Assembly: GCA_016715625.1 (NCBI GenBank)
Contig: JADJZU010000026.1
Coordinates: 1-62,158, forward strand
Direction: 5' to 3'
DNA: 62,158 bases
Source of the DNA: Bacteroidota bacterium
Lineage (GTDB): Bacteria > Bacteroidota > Bacteroidia > Chitinophagales > LD1
Numbering within the stretch: position 1 is the stretch's first letter; every line of letters starts with the position of its first letter. This document shows positions 35,378 through 45,288 of the stretch, piece by piece. Below the pieces are notes generated by a model. It had not been told where the DNA came from. It saw nothing but the letters and a program-made list of their open reading frames with translations, and ran no database searches. A program made the position numbers and the translations under genes.

Positions 35378-36691
35378 ATGTCGAACAAAGCCCCTGTCAG
35401 TATCTGTTGGTTGCGCAGAGATCTTCGTCTGGACGACAATACAGCGCTATTTCATGCATTAACCTCACCTTACCCGGTGGTTGTGCTCTTTATTTTTGAT
35501 CAGAATATCTTGTCCAAACTCGAAAACAAAACCGACAAGAGGGTATTGTTTATTTATCAGCAGATTATAAGACTTTCTTCTGAATTACAGCAGCACGGAT
35601 CATCGCTTCTGGTCAAGTATGGCAACCCAGTAGAGGTATGGAAAGCGTTGTTGAACGAGTGGAATGTTAAGTCAGTGCATGTTAACCATGATTATGAATC
35701 GTATGGTGTTCAGCGCGACCGACAAGTAGCTCAGTTGTTATCTGAAAAAGGAGCTTCCTTTCAAAGCTATAAAGATGTAGTGGTTTTTGAGAAAGAGGAA
35801 GTGATGAAAGACGATGGCACTCCGTATGTGGTGTTTACACCCTATTCCCGAAAATGGAAAGAGTTGTTGAGCAGACGAGGTTTTCAGATTTATAATACAA
35901 GCGAGCATTTTCAGCATTTTTTCAAAATGTATTCTAAACCGGTTTTGCCGTTAGCTGAAATTGGATTTCATGCTTCCGATTTTTCGTTTCCCGCTAAGGT
36001 GATAAAATCTGATATTGTTAACCGATACGCAGAGCAGCGCGATTTCCCTGCCATCGAGGGGACCTCACGTTTGAGCGTTCATCTTCGGTTTGGAACACTC
36101 AGCGTTCGCAAACTATTGCAATACGCCCTTAGTAAGAGTAATACATTTGTAAATGAACTTATCTGGCGCGATTTTTATCATAGTATTCTATATCATTTTC
36201 CTTATGTTGAAAAAGGGTCATTTCGTAAACAATACGATGCTATACCTTGGTTGAATAATGAAGAACATTTTGCTCGTTGGTGTGCCGGTACAACAGGTTA
36301 TCCTTTGGTTGATGCCGGCATGCGCGAATTGAATGAAACCGGCTTTATGCATAACAGGGTGCGTATGGTTGTTTCCAGTTTTTTGACCAAACATTTACTT
36401 ACTGACTGGCGATGGGGCGAAGCTTATTTTGCGCAAAAGCTGCTCGACTATGATTTAGCCGCCAATGTGGGTGGCTGGCAATGGGCAGCCGGATGCGGAA
36501 CTGATGCCGCTCCTTATTTCCGTATTTTTAATCCGGCCTCCCAGGCTGTCCGTTTTGACCCTAAGAATGAATACATAAAAAGATGGGTACCTGAATTTGG
36601 CACAACTGCTTACCCTGCACCTATAGTAGAACATGAAATGGCCCGTAACAGATGTCTGGCCACATATAAAAAAGCCTTAGGGAGTGTTTAA
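35378..36691 (+). CDS. phr: Deoxyribodipyrimidine photolyase / cryptochrome family protein
   Basis: A flavoprotein that repairs UV-made pyrimidine dimers using blue light. The 437-residue protein opens with the antenna domain (SICWLRRDLRLDDNTALFHA). The FAD domain shows GTSRLSVHLRFGTLSVRKL, ELIWRDFYHSILYHFP, TGYPLVDAGMRELNETGFMH and DYDLAANVGGWQWAAGCGTD. Class I CPD photolyase is most likely, but a cryptochrome-DASH or (6-4) relative cannot be excluded. Its stop abuts the convergent lipocalin-like gene with no base between them. Confidence 0.93.
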   Translation: MSNKAPVSICWLRRDLRLDDNTALFHALTSPYPVVVLFIFDQNILSKLENKTDKRVLFIYQQIIRLSSELQQHGSSLLVKYGNPVEVWKALLNEWNVKSVHVNHDYESYGVQRDRQVAQLLSEKGASFQSYKDVVVFEKEEVMKDDGTPYVVFTPYSRKWKELLSRRGFQIYNTSEHFQHFFKMYSKPVLPLAEIGFHASDFSFPAKVIKSDIVNRYAEQRDFPAIEGTSRLSVHLRFGTLSVRKLLQYALSKSNTFVNELIWRDFYHSILYHFPYVEKGSFRKQYDAIPWLNNEEHFARWCAGTTGYPLVDAGMRELNETGFMHNRVRMVVSSFLTKHLLTDWRWGEAYFAQKLLDYDLAANVGGWQWAAGCGTDAAPYFRIFNPASQAVRFDPKNEYIKRWVPEFGTTAYPAPIVEHEMARNRCLATYKKALGSV

Positions 36692-37162
36692 CTACAACCT
36701 TTTGAGCTCCAGACGAGTGTAAGCAGTATCCAAATCAGAGTTGATGCCATCAAACGCCTTAATGTGGTTGTTGTCGCTTTCCATCTTGTAAATACGATTT
36801 CCGGTGCGCGTAAGCGTAAATTCTCCGTCAATGTAGTTCTCCAGTTTAAATACAATTTTGTTGTATTCATCCAGCCTCCAGGTGCCTGCGGCTACGTAAT
36901 TTAAACTATCGTAAGTTACATAATAGCCAACTACTACATCGTCTTGCTCAAAACCCAATTTGTAATTGCAACAATTATCGCCATTGGTATAATAGGGAAG
37001 GAAGTTGTCCATTTGATTGGTAGCAATCGTATCTACATAAATTCCCTGTAGTTCCCACAAACCACGTAGCAGAAAATTTTCCTGAATCTTTTTGCAGGAG
37101 GAGAAAATAAGCGGCACAAAAAACAGAGGCAAGGCTATCTTGAAAATGGACATATTTTTCAT
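36692..37162 (-). CDS. Lipocalin-like lipoprotein
   Basis: A 156-residue predicted lipoprotein. The start at 37162 overlaps the nitronate monooxygenase stop as ATGA. The signal peptide ends in a lipobox-like LIFSSC. The body has lipocalin-style strands, including GLWELQGIYVDTI, a central GTWRLDEYNKIVFKLENY and the closing TAYTRLELKRL. Ligand unknown. It is the last gene of the menE-nitronate monooxygenase operon and is convergent with photolyase. Confidence 0.75.
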   Translation of the reverse strand: MKNMSIFKIALPLFFVPLIFSSCKKIQENFLLRGLWELQGIYVDTIATNQMDNFLPYYTNGDNCCNYKLGFEQDDVVVGYYVTYDSLNYVAAGTWRLDEYNKIVFKLENYIDGEFTLTRTGNRIYKMESDNNHIKAFDGINSDLDTAYTRLELKRL

Positions 37163-38049
37163 ATTGGGCCTGCACACCACATGGTTTGATAAGTAGCACT
37201 GAAGGCCGCTTTTTCTAAGGCTTTCATGCCTTTGTAGTAAGTCAGCATTTTGGTCCATTTCTTAATCTGCTTGTTGCTGTTTAAAAATTGCTCCAACCAG
37301 TTTTGTTCCGTGCCAGTTTGCTTTACATAATCGGTATTGATAACTGTGCAGGGAGTACCGGAAAGGCGGGTGGTCATCACGATATCTTTAGCTCCGTAGT
37401 TCACACATGCCATTTTGTAATCGTGCGACACAGGCGACTCATCGGAAGCGATAAACGGAGAACCAATAGAAACTCCGCAAGCGCCCCAATCCAGCATTTG
37501 TTTCATCTGTGCACCATTACCTACTCCACCCGCAGAGATGACCGGTATTTTACAGTTCTTGGTTAGAGAACTTAACAGCTCGTGCGGAGATATTTTGCCG
37601 GCATGTCCTCCGGCCTCGTTGTTTACGGCTATAATGGCATCGGCTCCCAGTTCCTCTACTTTCTTGGCGTAGTTCAAGTCTATCACATCACAAAAAACTT
37701 TAATGCCCAGGGGCTTACACACTTCTATAATTTCTTTGGGCGAGCCAAGCGAGGTAATGATGAAGGACACTCTGAATTCTGCACAGGTGTTTAGTTGTTC
37801 TTGCAGTTTAATATTAGACTTATTGCCAATTAAATTAATACCGAAACTCTTATCTGTGGCTGCTTTAATTTCAGTTAAAGCTTTTCGGAATTCAGCATCT
37901 GTTCTGTAATTAAGTGCAGGTATTGCACCGGTGATACCGGCCTTGCAGGCCTCAATAACCATAGAAGCATTGCTAACCAAAAACATGGGAGCCATAATAA
38001 CCGGATGCTGAATGTTCAGCATCTGAGTGAGTGCAGTTTGTTTATTCAT
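37159..38049 (-). CDS. Nitronate monooxygenase family protein
   Basis: An FMN-dependent TIM-barrel enzyme that oxidises alkyl nitronates; 296 residues. The opening NIQHPVIMAPMFLVSNASMV, the catalytic histidine region NNEAGGHAGKISP and the phosphate-binding GACGVSIGSPFIASDESP are visible, as is VISAGGVGNG. Related enoyl-reductase-like (FabK) proteins share the fold, so the substrate is open. It lies 18 bases after menE and overlaps the lipoprotein gene. Confidence 0.88.
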   Translation of the reverse strand: MNKQTALTQMLNIQHPVIMAPMFLVSNASMVIEACKAGITGAIPALNYRTDAEFRKALTEIKAATDKSFGINLIGNKSNIKLQEQLNTCAEFRVSFIITSLGSPKEIIEVCKPLGIKVFCDVIDLNYAKKVEELGADAIIAVNNEAGGHAGKISPHELLSSLTKNCKIPVISAGGVGNGAQMKQMLDWGACGVSIGSPFIASDESPVSHDYKMACVNYGAKDIVMTTRLSGTPCTVINTDYVKQTGTEQNWLEQFLNSNKQIKKWTKMLTYYKGMKALEKAAFSATYQTMWCAGPI

Positions 38050-38067
38050 CGCGTTAAACTTAAAAAA

Positions 38068-39201
38068 TCAATTCAAAAGGTAAGTGGCCTGTGGTTGTTT
38101 GAGCAAGGTAGTTGTTCTGTTTATCTTTCCCGTTTCGGTCATGGCGAAAGATTCGTAGGTTAAAACAGATTTAGGCCTAAAGTGTTTTTCAAGTTCATTA
38201 ATCCTCATTTTAATTTCTTCCATTTCTTCCCGGCTCAAAGCAGGAAGTTGAACGACTAGTACGATTTTTTCACCTAGGATTTCATCAGGCACGGCACCTA
38301 CAAAAAAAGGAACGGCCATTATATCGGCTATTTTAGCTTCAATAAACTCTGGATATACTTTTATTCCTCCGGTATTGATGATGTTATCGAACCGACCAAG
38401 CCATTCAAACTCGGTGGAATTGATGATACGCACCATATCGTTGGTGACTAAATCAAATACATTTAGGAATGGTGCGTTAATGATGAGCCGTTGCCTGCCA
38501 TCTGTACGTATGGTAATGCCATCGAGCAAGCGATAATAGTTTTCAGGGTGCGCGCCATTTAATCTGCGCATAGCAATGTGGCTAACAGTTTCGGTCATCC
38601 CAAAAGTCTGATAAACCGGATTGTCCATTTTTTTCAGAACGCTCAGCAAACTGTAGTTAATGGTGCCCCCACCAAGAATTAGATTTTGGAGATGGTCTGT
38701 TTTTCGGAAGTGTTCATATTCCGATGAGCAAAGGGCTAGTTGCATGGGAGTAAAAGCTGCCAGCCTAAAGTCTGGCATGCGTTCGAAATGACTCAGCGGA
38801 TTGGAATTCGGTTTCTGACAAGTGAGCACGAGCCCGCGCACAAAAGCTCGCACTACCATCATCATGCCTCCAATTTTATCCACGGGTAAACAGAGTAGCG
38901 CTTTATCTCCTTTTTGAAGATTAAAATAGTTACAGGTCATTTCTGCACTGGCTACTATGGCTTCTCGACTGTGTTGGATGGTTTTCGGTGCACCTGTAGA
39001 GCCGGAGGTGCTTATTACAAAGGTAGAAATTTTATAATCAGAGAGTTGAGATACCAAGAGCCATATAGCACGCTCCCAGTCCGCTAAATCGGAGGCTAAC
39101 TTTGATTGAGCCAACCGCAGCAACGAACTTGCATCTGTATTCGAAAAATCGAGATCAAACATGGATTGCCAAAATAAATCAACCTTACTTGTGATTTGCA
39201 T
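38068..39201 (-). CDS. menE: o-Succinylbenzoate-CoA ligase (AMP-binding enzyme)
   Basis: An adenylate-forming ligase of 377 residues, short for this family, as MenE proteins of Bacteroidota often are. It would activate o-succinylbenzoate in menaquinone synthesis. Seen: the P-loop ISTSGSTGAPKTIQ, YQTFGMTETVSH, GRFDNIINTGGIKVYP, and the C-terminal catalytic lysine in MTETGKINR. No other men genes are in the window, so MenE rests on size and motif spacing. It leads the operon with the nitronate monooxygenase. Confidence 0.82.
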   Translation of the reverse strand: MQITSKVDLFWQSMFDLDFSNTDASSLLRLAQSKLASDLADWERAIWLLVSQLSDYKISTFVISTSGSTGAPKTIQHSREAIVASAEMTCNYFNLQKGDKALLCLPVDKIGGMMMVVRAFVRGLVLTCQKPNSNPLSHFERMPDFRLAAFTPMQLALCSSEYEHFRKTDHLQNLILGGGTINYSLLSVLKKMDNPVYQTFGMTETVSHIAMRRLNGAHPENYYRLLDGITIRTDGRQRLIINAPFLNVFDLVTNDMVRIINSTEFEWLGRFDNIINTGGIKVYPEFIEAKIADIMAVPFFVGAVPDEILGEKIVLVVQLPALSREEMEEIKMRINELEKHFRPKSVLTYESFAMTETGKINRTTTLLKQPQATYLLN

Positions 39202-39302
39202 TATTTGAAACTTAATTCCTATGAAAAAAATGTTGCCGGTCGGTGCTACGAATTCCTAACTTCACGCGCCTGATATAGACGTTTTTCAAACTCAAAAGTG
39301 TC

Positions 39303-42300
39303 ATGAAGAAAATCTTTACTTCGCTGTCTCTCATTTTCCTTTTTACAGTTTCGTTTTTTGTGGAGGCAAAAGCTACCCACTTAATGGGAGCCGACATTTC
39401 CTACGAATGTATTGCGCCCGGGCAGTATAGAATTCGTCTTCAATTGTATCGCGACTGCAAGGGAGTAGATATTGGTACCTCTCAAGTTATTGCTTACAGC
39501 TCGGCACAATGTGGTGTTACCTCCAGCGTAACCCTTACCGAAACCAGTGTAACCGACATTACTCCTGTATGCCAGCAAAATCAGAATAATACAGCCTGCG
39601 CGGGTGGAACTCTCTATGGCGTTGAAAAGCACGTGTATGAAGGGGTTTTGAATTTACCTCCCGGTTGCGGCACCGATTGGATAATTGGCTGGGGAACATG
39701 TTGCAGAAACTATGCGATTACTAACCTTACACAACCCGGCAACGAGGACATGTATATTGAAACCTGTAGCATAGACAATACCATTTCTCCCTGTAATAAC
39801 TCTCCCCAATTCTTGAATGACCCTGTTCCGTTTTTTTGTGTCAATCAGCCTGTAAATTACAACCACGGTGTTATCGACATTGATGGTGATTCTATTTCAT
39901 TTCAATCCGTATCTCCCCAAAACGCGGGTGGAAACGTGGCCTATACCGGTGGCCTTAGTGCCAATAATCCTTTTGTGGTATCTGCGGGCGGACCGTTCAG
40001 TGTAGATCCTATTAACGGTGATATTAATTTTACACCTAGCCAAACACAAATTGGTGTAATGGCGATCCGTGTTAACGAATATCGGAATGGGGTGTTGATT
40101 GGTTGTGTAGTTAGAGACATGCAGTTTACCATCATTCAATGCCAGAATAATTTGCCTACAGCATCGGGTGTAGGTGGCAGTAATAATTACACACTCACTA
40201 TACCGGCTTGCTCGGATACTTGCTTCAATATCACCTCTGCCGATCTGGATGCAGCCGATAACGTTACTATGCTATGGAATACCGGAATTCCAAGTGCGAC
40301 TTTTTCCACCAACGGTGCAAGCCGGCCCACCGGCACATTTTGTTGGACAACCACAAGCAATGATGTAGGTGTACATGTTTTTACTGTCCAAGTGAAAGAT
40401 AATCACTGCCCTATTATTGGTAGCAATACGTATTCGTATCAAATCAATGTAATTCCAAGCAGTGACCCTCCGGTAAATGCCGGACCTGATGTAACACTGT
40501 GTCCGGGGCAAAGCACATTGCTCAACGCTACAGTAGTTGGAGGAAATGTATTGAGCTATACCTGGACCGATGGTGTAAACTCAGGGGTGGGTCAATCATT
40601 CACCGCAAACCCTGCCACCACCACACTATACACTGTTACAGCCAATTATGCCAGCGGTTGCCAAAAAACAGACGCGGTGTTGGTCACTCGTTCTCTGAAG
40701 CCAAACATTAGTCTTTACCCATCCAACATAACACTTTGTTCGGGGGGCTCTGTAGCTTTGTTAGCATCCACCACTACCCCGAATCCTACATACCACTGGA
40801 ATCCCACAACAGACTTAAGTTGCACGAACTGTCCCGATCCTGTGGCTTCGCCATCTTCTTCTACTCAATATTGTGTGTATGTGACCAATGCAAGCAACTG
40901 CCCCAGCGATACGGTATGTTCTCAGATTAATACCGCTGCACCTCCTCCTCCACAAAGTTGCGCAGTAATTTATGCTACTACAACCGGAAACGGGAATGGA
41001 ACCAAAGCAAACCCCGCAAGTTTGCAAGGAGCTATCAATCTGGCACAATGCAACAATTCTATAATACGACTCGGACAGGGCACTTATACCTTGAATAACC
41101 CAATAACCAATATTACAAGCTATACGACTATTGAAGGAGGCTATGATCCTACAACATGGGTTAAAACAAGCGCTCCGGGAGCTACCAGAATTTTGAGAAC
41201 TGCAACCAATCCGGAGGGGGCTCCAACTGCTCCACGTATAGTGGCTATTTATCTCAATTCACAGGCCTTCTTTCGTTTTCAGGATATAACTTTTGAAACA
41301 GCAAATTGCCCGAACGCTTTACCCGGTGAAGTAGCTATGAGCAATTATGTTTTTCATATGACTAATTGTTCCAACTACGATTTTGTTCGTTGCCGTGTTA
41401 TCACTGGTAAAGGAGGAGATGGCGTTTCGGGCCAGAATGGCTTACCGGGTGCCAATGGTAGTCCTGGAACTAACGGTGCAACAGGTGCTATAGATAATAA
41501 CAATGCAAATGCTCCGGGTGGTAATGGGGGCGCTGGAGCTGGTGCGGGCGCAGGTACTGCTGGTAGTGGAGGGACAAACGGCAATAATGGTACTGCCGGT
41601 TCCGGTTCCTCTAATCCACGCTCCGGAGGAGGAGGTGGAGGTGGTGGTGCTGGTGGTCAGGCAAACACCGGGGGTAACGGAGGTGGTGGTGGCAACGTGA
41701 ATGGTGCTGGGGGCACTGCCGGAGCTTCAGGTGGCACAATAGGTGGTGATGGTATATTCAGTGGCGATGGCAACCCGGGGGGCAATGGAAATACATTGAA
41801 CGGAACAGCAGGCACATCAGGCGCTCTGGGTTCGCCAGGAGCTTTTGTCGCAGGCTTTTTCATTCCGGGAACTTCCGGAGGAAATGGAACCGATGGCGGT
41901 GGTGGCAGTGGTGGATCTGGTGGCGGTGGTGGCGGTGGACAGTCTTGTACCTTTTGTACCGATGGCACTGGTGATGGTGGCGGTGGTGGTGGTGGTGGTG
42001 GCGAAGGAGGCACCGGTGGCACAGGAGGTACCGGTGGAGGAGCGTCTATAGGAGTTTATATGTATAATAACGGAGCTGGAGGGAACTATGATGATTGCCA
42101 GTTCTTCCTTGGCACGGCTGGTTTAGGAGGAGCCGGTGGAGCAGGCGGTGCCGGTGGAGCAGGAGGAGCAGGCGGAGCAGGTGCCAACATTGGTTCTTCA
42201 GAAACAGGGGATGGAGGAAACGGGGGAGCTGGCGGAAATGGAGGAAACGGAGGAAGCGGTGGAAGTGGATTTATTGGATCAGCGGGCTTAGTATATGTAG

Positions 42301-45215
42301 ATGGAGGATCTTTCCCCGCTTATGACATTGCATTTGATTTGAATCAACCGGTGATTAACGTTGAAGATGTAAGTTGCACCTACCGCGATGTGGATTTTAC
42401 CAGCGCAGCTTCAGCAGCTTGGGATTTAGGTACAGCAGCAACTCCACAGAACCCTTCGGGTAGTTTGGTAACCACGCAATATACCGCATTTGGCAGAAAG
42501 GATATTACTTATTCTGGTAATGTTTACACCGGTTTCTTTTTGGTTCCTATCGATGCTAATTCATATATCCCTGACATTGTAACTACGGCTCAGCAGTTTA
42601 ATGGAGACACTTTCATTTTATGTCAGGGCTCGGCTGCCAGCTTCACAGCTCAAATTCCGGCTGCTGATCAGTTTGATTGGGATTTTGGTGGAGCGGTGGT
42701 TCCCAACACGTATACAGGTGCCGGCTTTCAAACCTTAAGCAATTTGGTTTTTAATACCACCGGCACTTTCAAAATAAAAGTGCGCATTCTTACTTCTTGT
42801 TGTGGTTACAGCCCTTATGATTCTATATACATGATTGTGGAAGCCAATCCTACCTTGGCATTTAATGGGCCATTGGGTGTATGTCCGGGAGACTCCACAA
42901 CTATAACGGTATCCGGTTCTTCGTCTTATACTTGGGCACCCGGCATCGGGCTTAGTAGCACTACAAGTACCACCGTTATAGCCTCGCCTGGCAGCACCAC
43001 AGATTATTTGGTCACCGGCTTTAGCCCGTTGGGATATTGCACGGTAGATTCACTTATTACAATTATTGTTACTAATCCACCTACATTAACTTTTACTCCT
43101 ATTCCCGCCACGTGCGGGGGCAATGGCTCTGTAACGGTAAATCCAAATCCCCCCGGGAATTATGCTTATCTGTGGAATGATGCAGCCGCTCAAACTACTC
43201 CAACTGCAACCAATCTGTTTCCGGGTAGTTATGCCGTAACGGTTACCGACAACGCCTCTACCTGTTCCGCTACCGATGGAACAGCTCTGGGTTCCGGAAA
43301 TGGAGTACAAGCGTTTATTGATAGTAGCGCAAACGTAACTTGTAATGGATTGTGTAATGGTGCCGCGCGGGTTCGCGGGTTGCTGGCATCCGGCAATTAT
43401 GCTTACAACTGGAGTAACGGGTCAAATACCGCACTGGTGAACAGTTTGTGTGCCGGCACTTACGATGTAACTGTTACAGATGTGCCTACCGGATGTTCTG
43501 CAACGGCTACGGTAACCATATCGGAGCCAACCGTTTTATTACTGGATACTTTAAGCACAAAAGATGCAACTTGTATCACAGTTCCCGATGGAGAGGCTTT
43601 GGTAAATGCATCCGGAGGCAGTGGACCTTATCAGTATTTGTGGAACGACCCGGCTCAGCAGGATTCTGCTCGCGCGGTTAATTTGTTGCCCGGCAGCTAT
43701 ACTGTTACTGTGCTGGACCAAAATGCTTGCACAGCCACTTTAGTAGTTATAATTTCTTCGCCACCGGCAACTACCAATTTGACTTATGTGGTTACAGATG
43801 TAAACTGTTTTGGTGGAAGTGATGGTGCGATTGACTTAACTATCAATGGCACTGCCGGGCCATATACTATAACCTGGACAACACCCAATGCTGATGTCAC
43901 GGAAGACGTTTCCGGTTTACCGTTTGGCTATTACGATGTGGCAGTGGTGGATACTAATAACTGTGCAGCTTCCGGAGGCGATTCTATTCTGGTAAATCAA
44001 CCTCCTGCATTGTTGTTGGATACCACTGTCACGGATATTTCATGTTTTGGTGCCGCTGATGGTTGCATAGATGTGGCAATAAGCGGAGGAAGTCCCGGCT
44101 ACAATTTTGTGTGGAGCAATGGGGCCACAACAACACTAATTTGTAATTTATCTGCCGGCACATATGGCATTACGGCTATAGATAGCCATAACTGTATCGA
44201 TAGTTTATCGGGCATTACAATTGTAGAGCCTGCACATTTAGTTTTAAGTCCGATTGTAACAGATGTATCTTGCCCCGGATTTAATGATGGCTCAGTAGAT
44301 GCTAATCCTTCAGGCGGAACCCAACAATATGCTTACTCTTGGAGTGCCGGTGGTGGCAATACGCAACTGATTTCAGGTTTGGCACCGGGCAATTATGATG
44401 TAACTGTAACCGATGCCAGAAATTGCACTGCGTCAGCAGCAAATACGGTGATTCAGCTACCGGGAATTGTAATTAATGGAATCCCAACGAATGTTTTGTG
44501 TTATCCGCTTCAAAACGGTGCCGTAAATATTTCTGTAGCCACATTGAATCCTCCAGCTGTTTTTGATTGGAGTAATGGCGAAACAACTGAAGATGTTTTT
44601 GGTTTGGCAGCGGGCACTTATAGCGTTACTGTTACGGACCAAAACAATTGCCAAAAAGACACCTCGTTTATAGTGGAGAATGATTCTTCGTTCAGTGTGT
44701 CTGCCATTCCTCCTTACGATACTATTAACCTGGGAGAGAGTGTTGTTTTAAACGTGATCCCCAATGGCGGAAGTATTGCATCAGTTTTATGGATGCCAGC
44801 CAACGGGTTGAATTGTGCCGATTGCATTTCACCCGTGGCTTCTCCGCTGGAGTCCATAAATTATTACGTAACCGCTACCTCTGATTCCGGATGTATTGCC
44901 ATTGACTCTGTTCGCATCATTGTGATTCCTGAGTATACCATATTTATACCCAATGTGTTTACCCCCAATGGTGATGGAGCTAACGACTATTTTGAGGTGT
45001 TTGGCAACAAAGATTCCTGGAAGCAGTTTGAAGTAAAGGTGTTTGACCGTATAGGAGAGAAGGTATACGAAAGCACGGATATGAATTTTAAATGGGATGG
45101 TTGGTATAAAGGAACAGCGCTTAATCCTGCTGTTTATGTATATGTGGTGAGTGTTGTATTTATCGATAATTACGTTCCGGAATTGTATAAAGGAAGTATA
45201 ACATTGGTGAAGTAA
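39303..45215 (+). CDS. Giant type IX secreted surface protein with glycine-rich region, SprB-type repeats and gliding-motility C-terminal domain
   Basis: A 1970-residue cell-surface protein. It has a signal peptide (ending near VEAKA), then a conserved N-terminal beta domain (THLMGADISYECIAPGQYRI). PKD-like and Ig-like modules follow, with several PDPV/CTNC cysteine motifs. A beta-helix segment (about 570-700) is invaded by a glycine-rich stretch at about 703-1000. Then come five to seven SprB-type repeats of about 75-90 residues (about 1266-1795), such as CFGAADGCIDVAISGG. The C-terminal 90 residues (IFIPNVFTPNGDGANDYFEV onward) are a type B sorting domain for the type IX secretion system. 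Likely an adhesin or gliding-related protein; the ligand is unknown. Confidence 0.9.
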   Translation: MKKIFTSLSLIFLFTVSFFVEAKATHLMGADISYECIAPGQYRIRLQLYRDCKGVDIGTSQVIAYSSAQCGVTSSVTLTETSVTDITPVCQQNQNNTACAGGTLYGVEKHVYEGVLNLPPGCGTDWIIGWGTCCRNYAITNLTQPGNEDMYIETCSIDNTISPCNNSPQFLNDPVPFFCVNQPVNYNHGVIDIDGDSISFQSVSPQNAGGNVAYTGGLSANNPFVVSAGGPFSVDPINGDINFTPSQTQIGVMAIRVNEYRNGVLIGCVVRDMQFTIIQCQNNLPTASGVGGSNNYTLTIPACSDTCFNITSADLDAADNVTMLWNTGIPSATFSTNGASRPTGTFCWTTTSNDVGVHVFTVQVKDNHCPIIGSNTYSYQINVIPSSDPPVNAGPDVTLCPGQSTLLNATVVGGNVLSYTWTDGVNSGVGQSFTANPATTTLYTVTANYASGCQKTDAVLVTRSLKPNISLYPSNITLCSGGSVALLASTTTPNPTYHWNPTTDLSCTNCPDPVASPSSSTQYCVYVTNASNCPSDTVCSQINTAAPPPPQSCAVIYATTTGNGNGTKANPASLQGAINLAQCNNSIIRLGQGTYTLNNPITNITSYTTIEGGYDPTTWVKTSAPGATRILRTATNPEGAPTAPRIVAIYLNSQAFFRFQDITFETANCPNALPGEVAMSNYVFHMTNCSNYDFVRCRVITGKGGDGVSGQNGLPGANGSPGTNGATGAIDNNNANAPGGNGGAGAGAGAGTAGSGGTNGNNGTAGSGSSNPRSGGGGGGGGAGGQANTGGNGGGGGNVNGAGGTAGASGGTIGGDGIFSGDGNPGGNGNTLNGTAGTSGALGSPGAFVAGFFIPGTSGGNGTDGGGGSGGSGGGGGGGQSCTFCTDGTGDGGGGGGGGGEGGTGGTGGTGGGASIGVYMYNNGAGGNYDDCQFFLGTAGLGGAGGAGGAGGAGGAGGAGANIGSSETGDGGNGGAGGNGGNGGSGGSGFIGSAGLVYVDGGSFPAYDIAFDLNQPVINVEDVSCTYRDVDFTSAASAAWDLGTAATPQNPSGSLVTTQYTAFGRKDITYSGNVYTGFFLVPIDANSYIPDIVTTAQQFNGDTFILCQGSAASFTAQIPAADQFDWDFGGAVVPNTYTGAGFQTLSNLVFNTTGTFKIKVRILTSCCGYSPYDSIYMIVEANPTLAFNGPLGVCPGDSTTITVSGSSSYTWAPGIGLSSTTSTTVIASPGSTTDYLVTGFSPLGYCTVDSLITIIVTNPPTLTFTPIPATCGGNGSVTVNPNPPGNYAYLWNDAAAQTTPTATNLFPGSYAVTVTDNASTCSATDGTALGSGNGVQAFIDSSANVTCNGLCNGAARVRGLLASGNYAYNWSNGSNTALVNSLCAGTYDVTVTDVPTGCSATATVTISEPTVLLLDTLSTKDATCITVPDGEALVNASGGSGPYQYLWNDPAQQDSARAVNLLPGSYTVTVLDQNACTATLVVIISSPPATTNLTYVVTDVNCFGGSDGAIDLTINGTAGPYTITWTTPNADVTEDVSGLPFGYYDVAVVDTNNCAASGGDSILVNQPPALLLDTTVTDISCFGAADGCIDVAISGGSPGYNFVWSNGATTTLICNLSAGTYGITAIDSHNCIDSLSGITIVEPAHLVLSPIVTDVSCPGFNDGSVDANPSGGTQQYAYSWSAGGGNTQLISGLAPGNYDVTVTDARNCTASAANTVIQLPGIVINGIPTNVLCYPLQNGAVNISVATLNPPAVFDWSNGETTEDVFGLAAGTYSVTVTDQNNCQKDTSFIVENDSSFSVSAIPPYDTINLGESVVLNVIPNGGSIASVLWMPANGLNCADCISPVASPLESINYYVTATSDSGCIAIDSVRIIVIPEYTIFIPNVFTPNGDGANDYFEVFGNKDSWKQFEVKVFDRIGEKVYESTDMNFKWDGWYKGTALNPAVYVYVVSVVFIDNYVPELYKGSITLVK
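41410..42300 (+). repeat. Glycine-rich coding repeat inside the giant surface protein
   Basis: About 300 codons dominated by GGN glycine codons with Ala, Asn, Ser and Thr. Tracts such as GGAGGAGGAGGAGGAG alternate with NGG and TGG steps and collagen-like GxxG (GLPGANGSPGTNG). The reading frame stays open throughout. The opposite strand reads as proline runs and is a shadow, not a gene. Confidence 0.9.
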
Positions 45216-45237
45216 TACCGGCAATATCATTTAAACT

Positions 45238-45267
45238 AAAAACGCCTTCCATTCGGAAGGCGTTTTT
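45238..45267. terminator. Bidirectional terminator between the surface protein and gdhA
   Basis: A perfect 13-bp stem (AAAAACGCCTTCC / GGAAGGCGTTTTT) with an ATTC loop lies between two convergent genes. It provides T runs for both strands. Confidence 0.9.
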
Positions 45268-45288
45268 AGTTTTTGCATGGGCAAAATT

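Noticed and set aside
41657..42022. Proline-rich protein on the minus strand
   Set aside because: It is the antisense reading of the glycine-rich repeat; GGN codons read as proline on the other strand.
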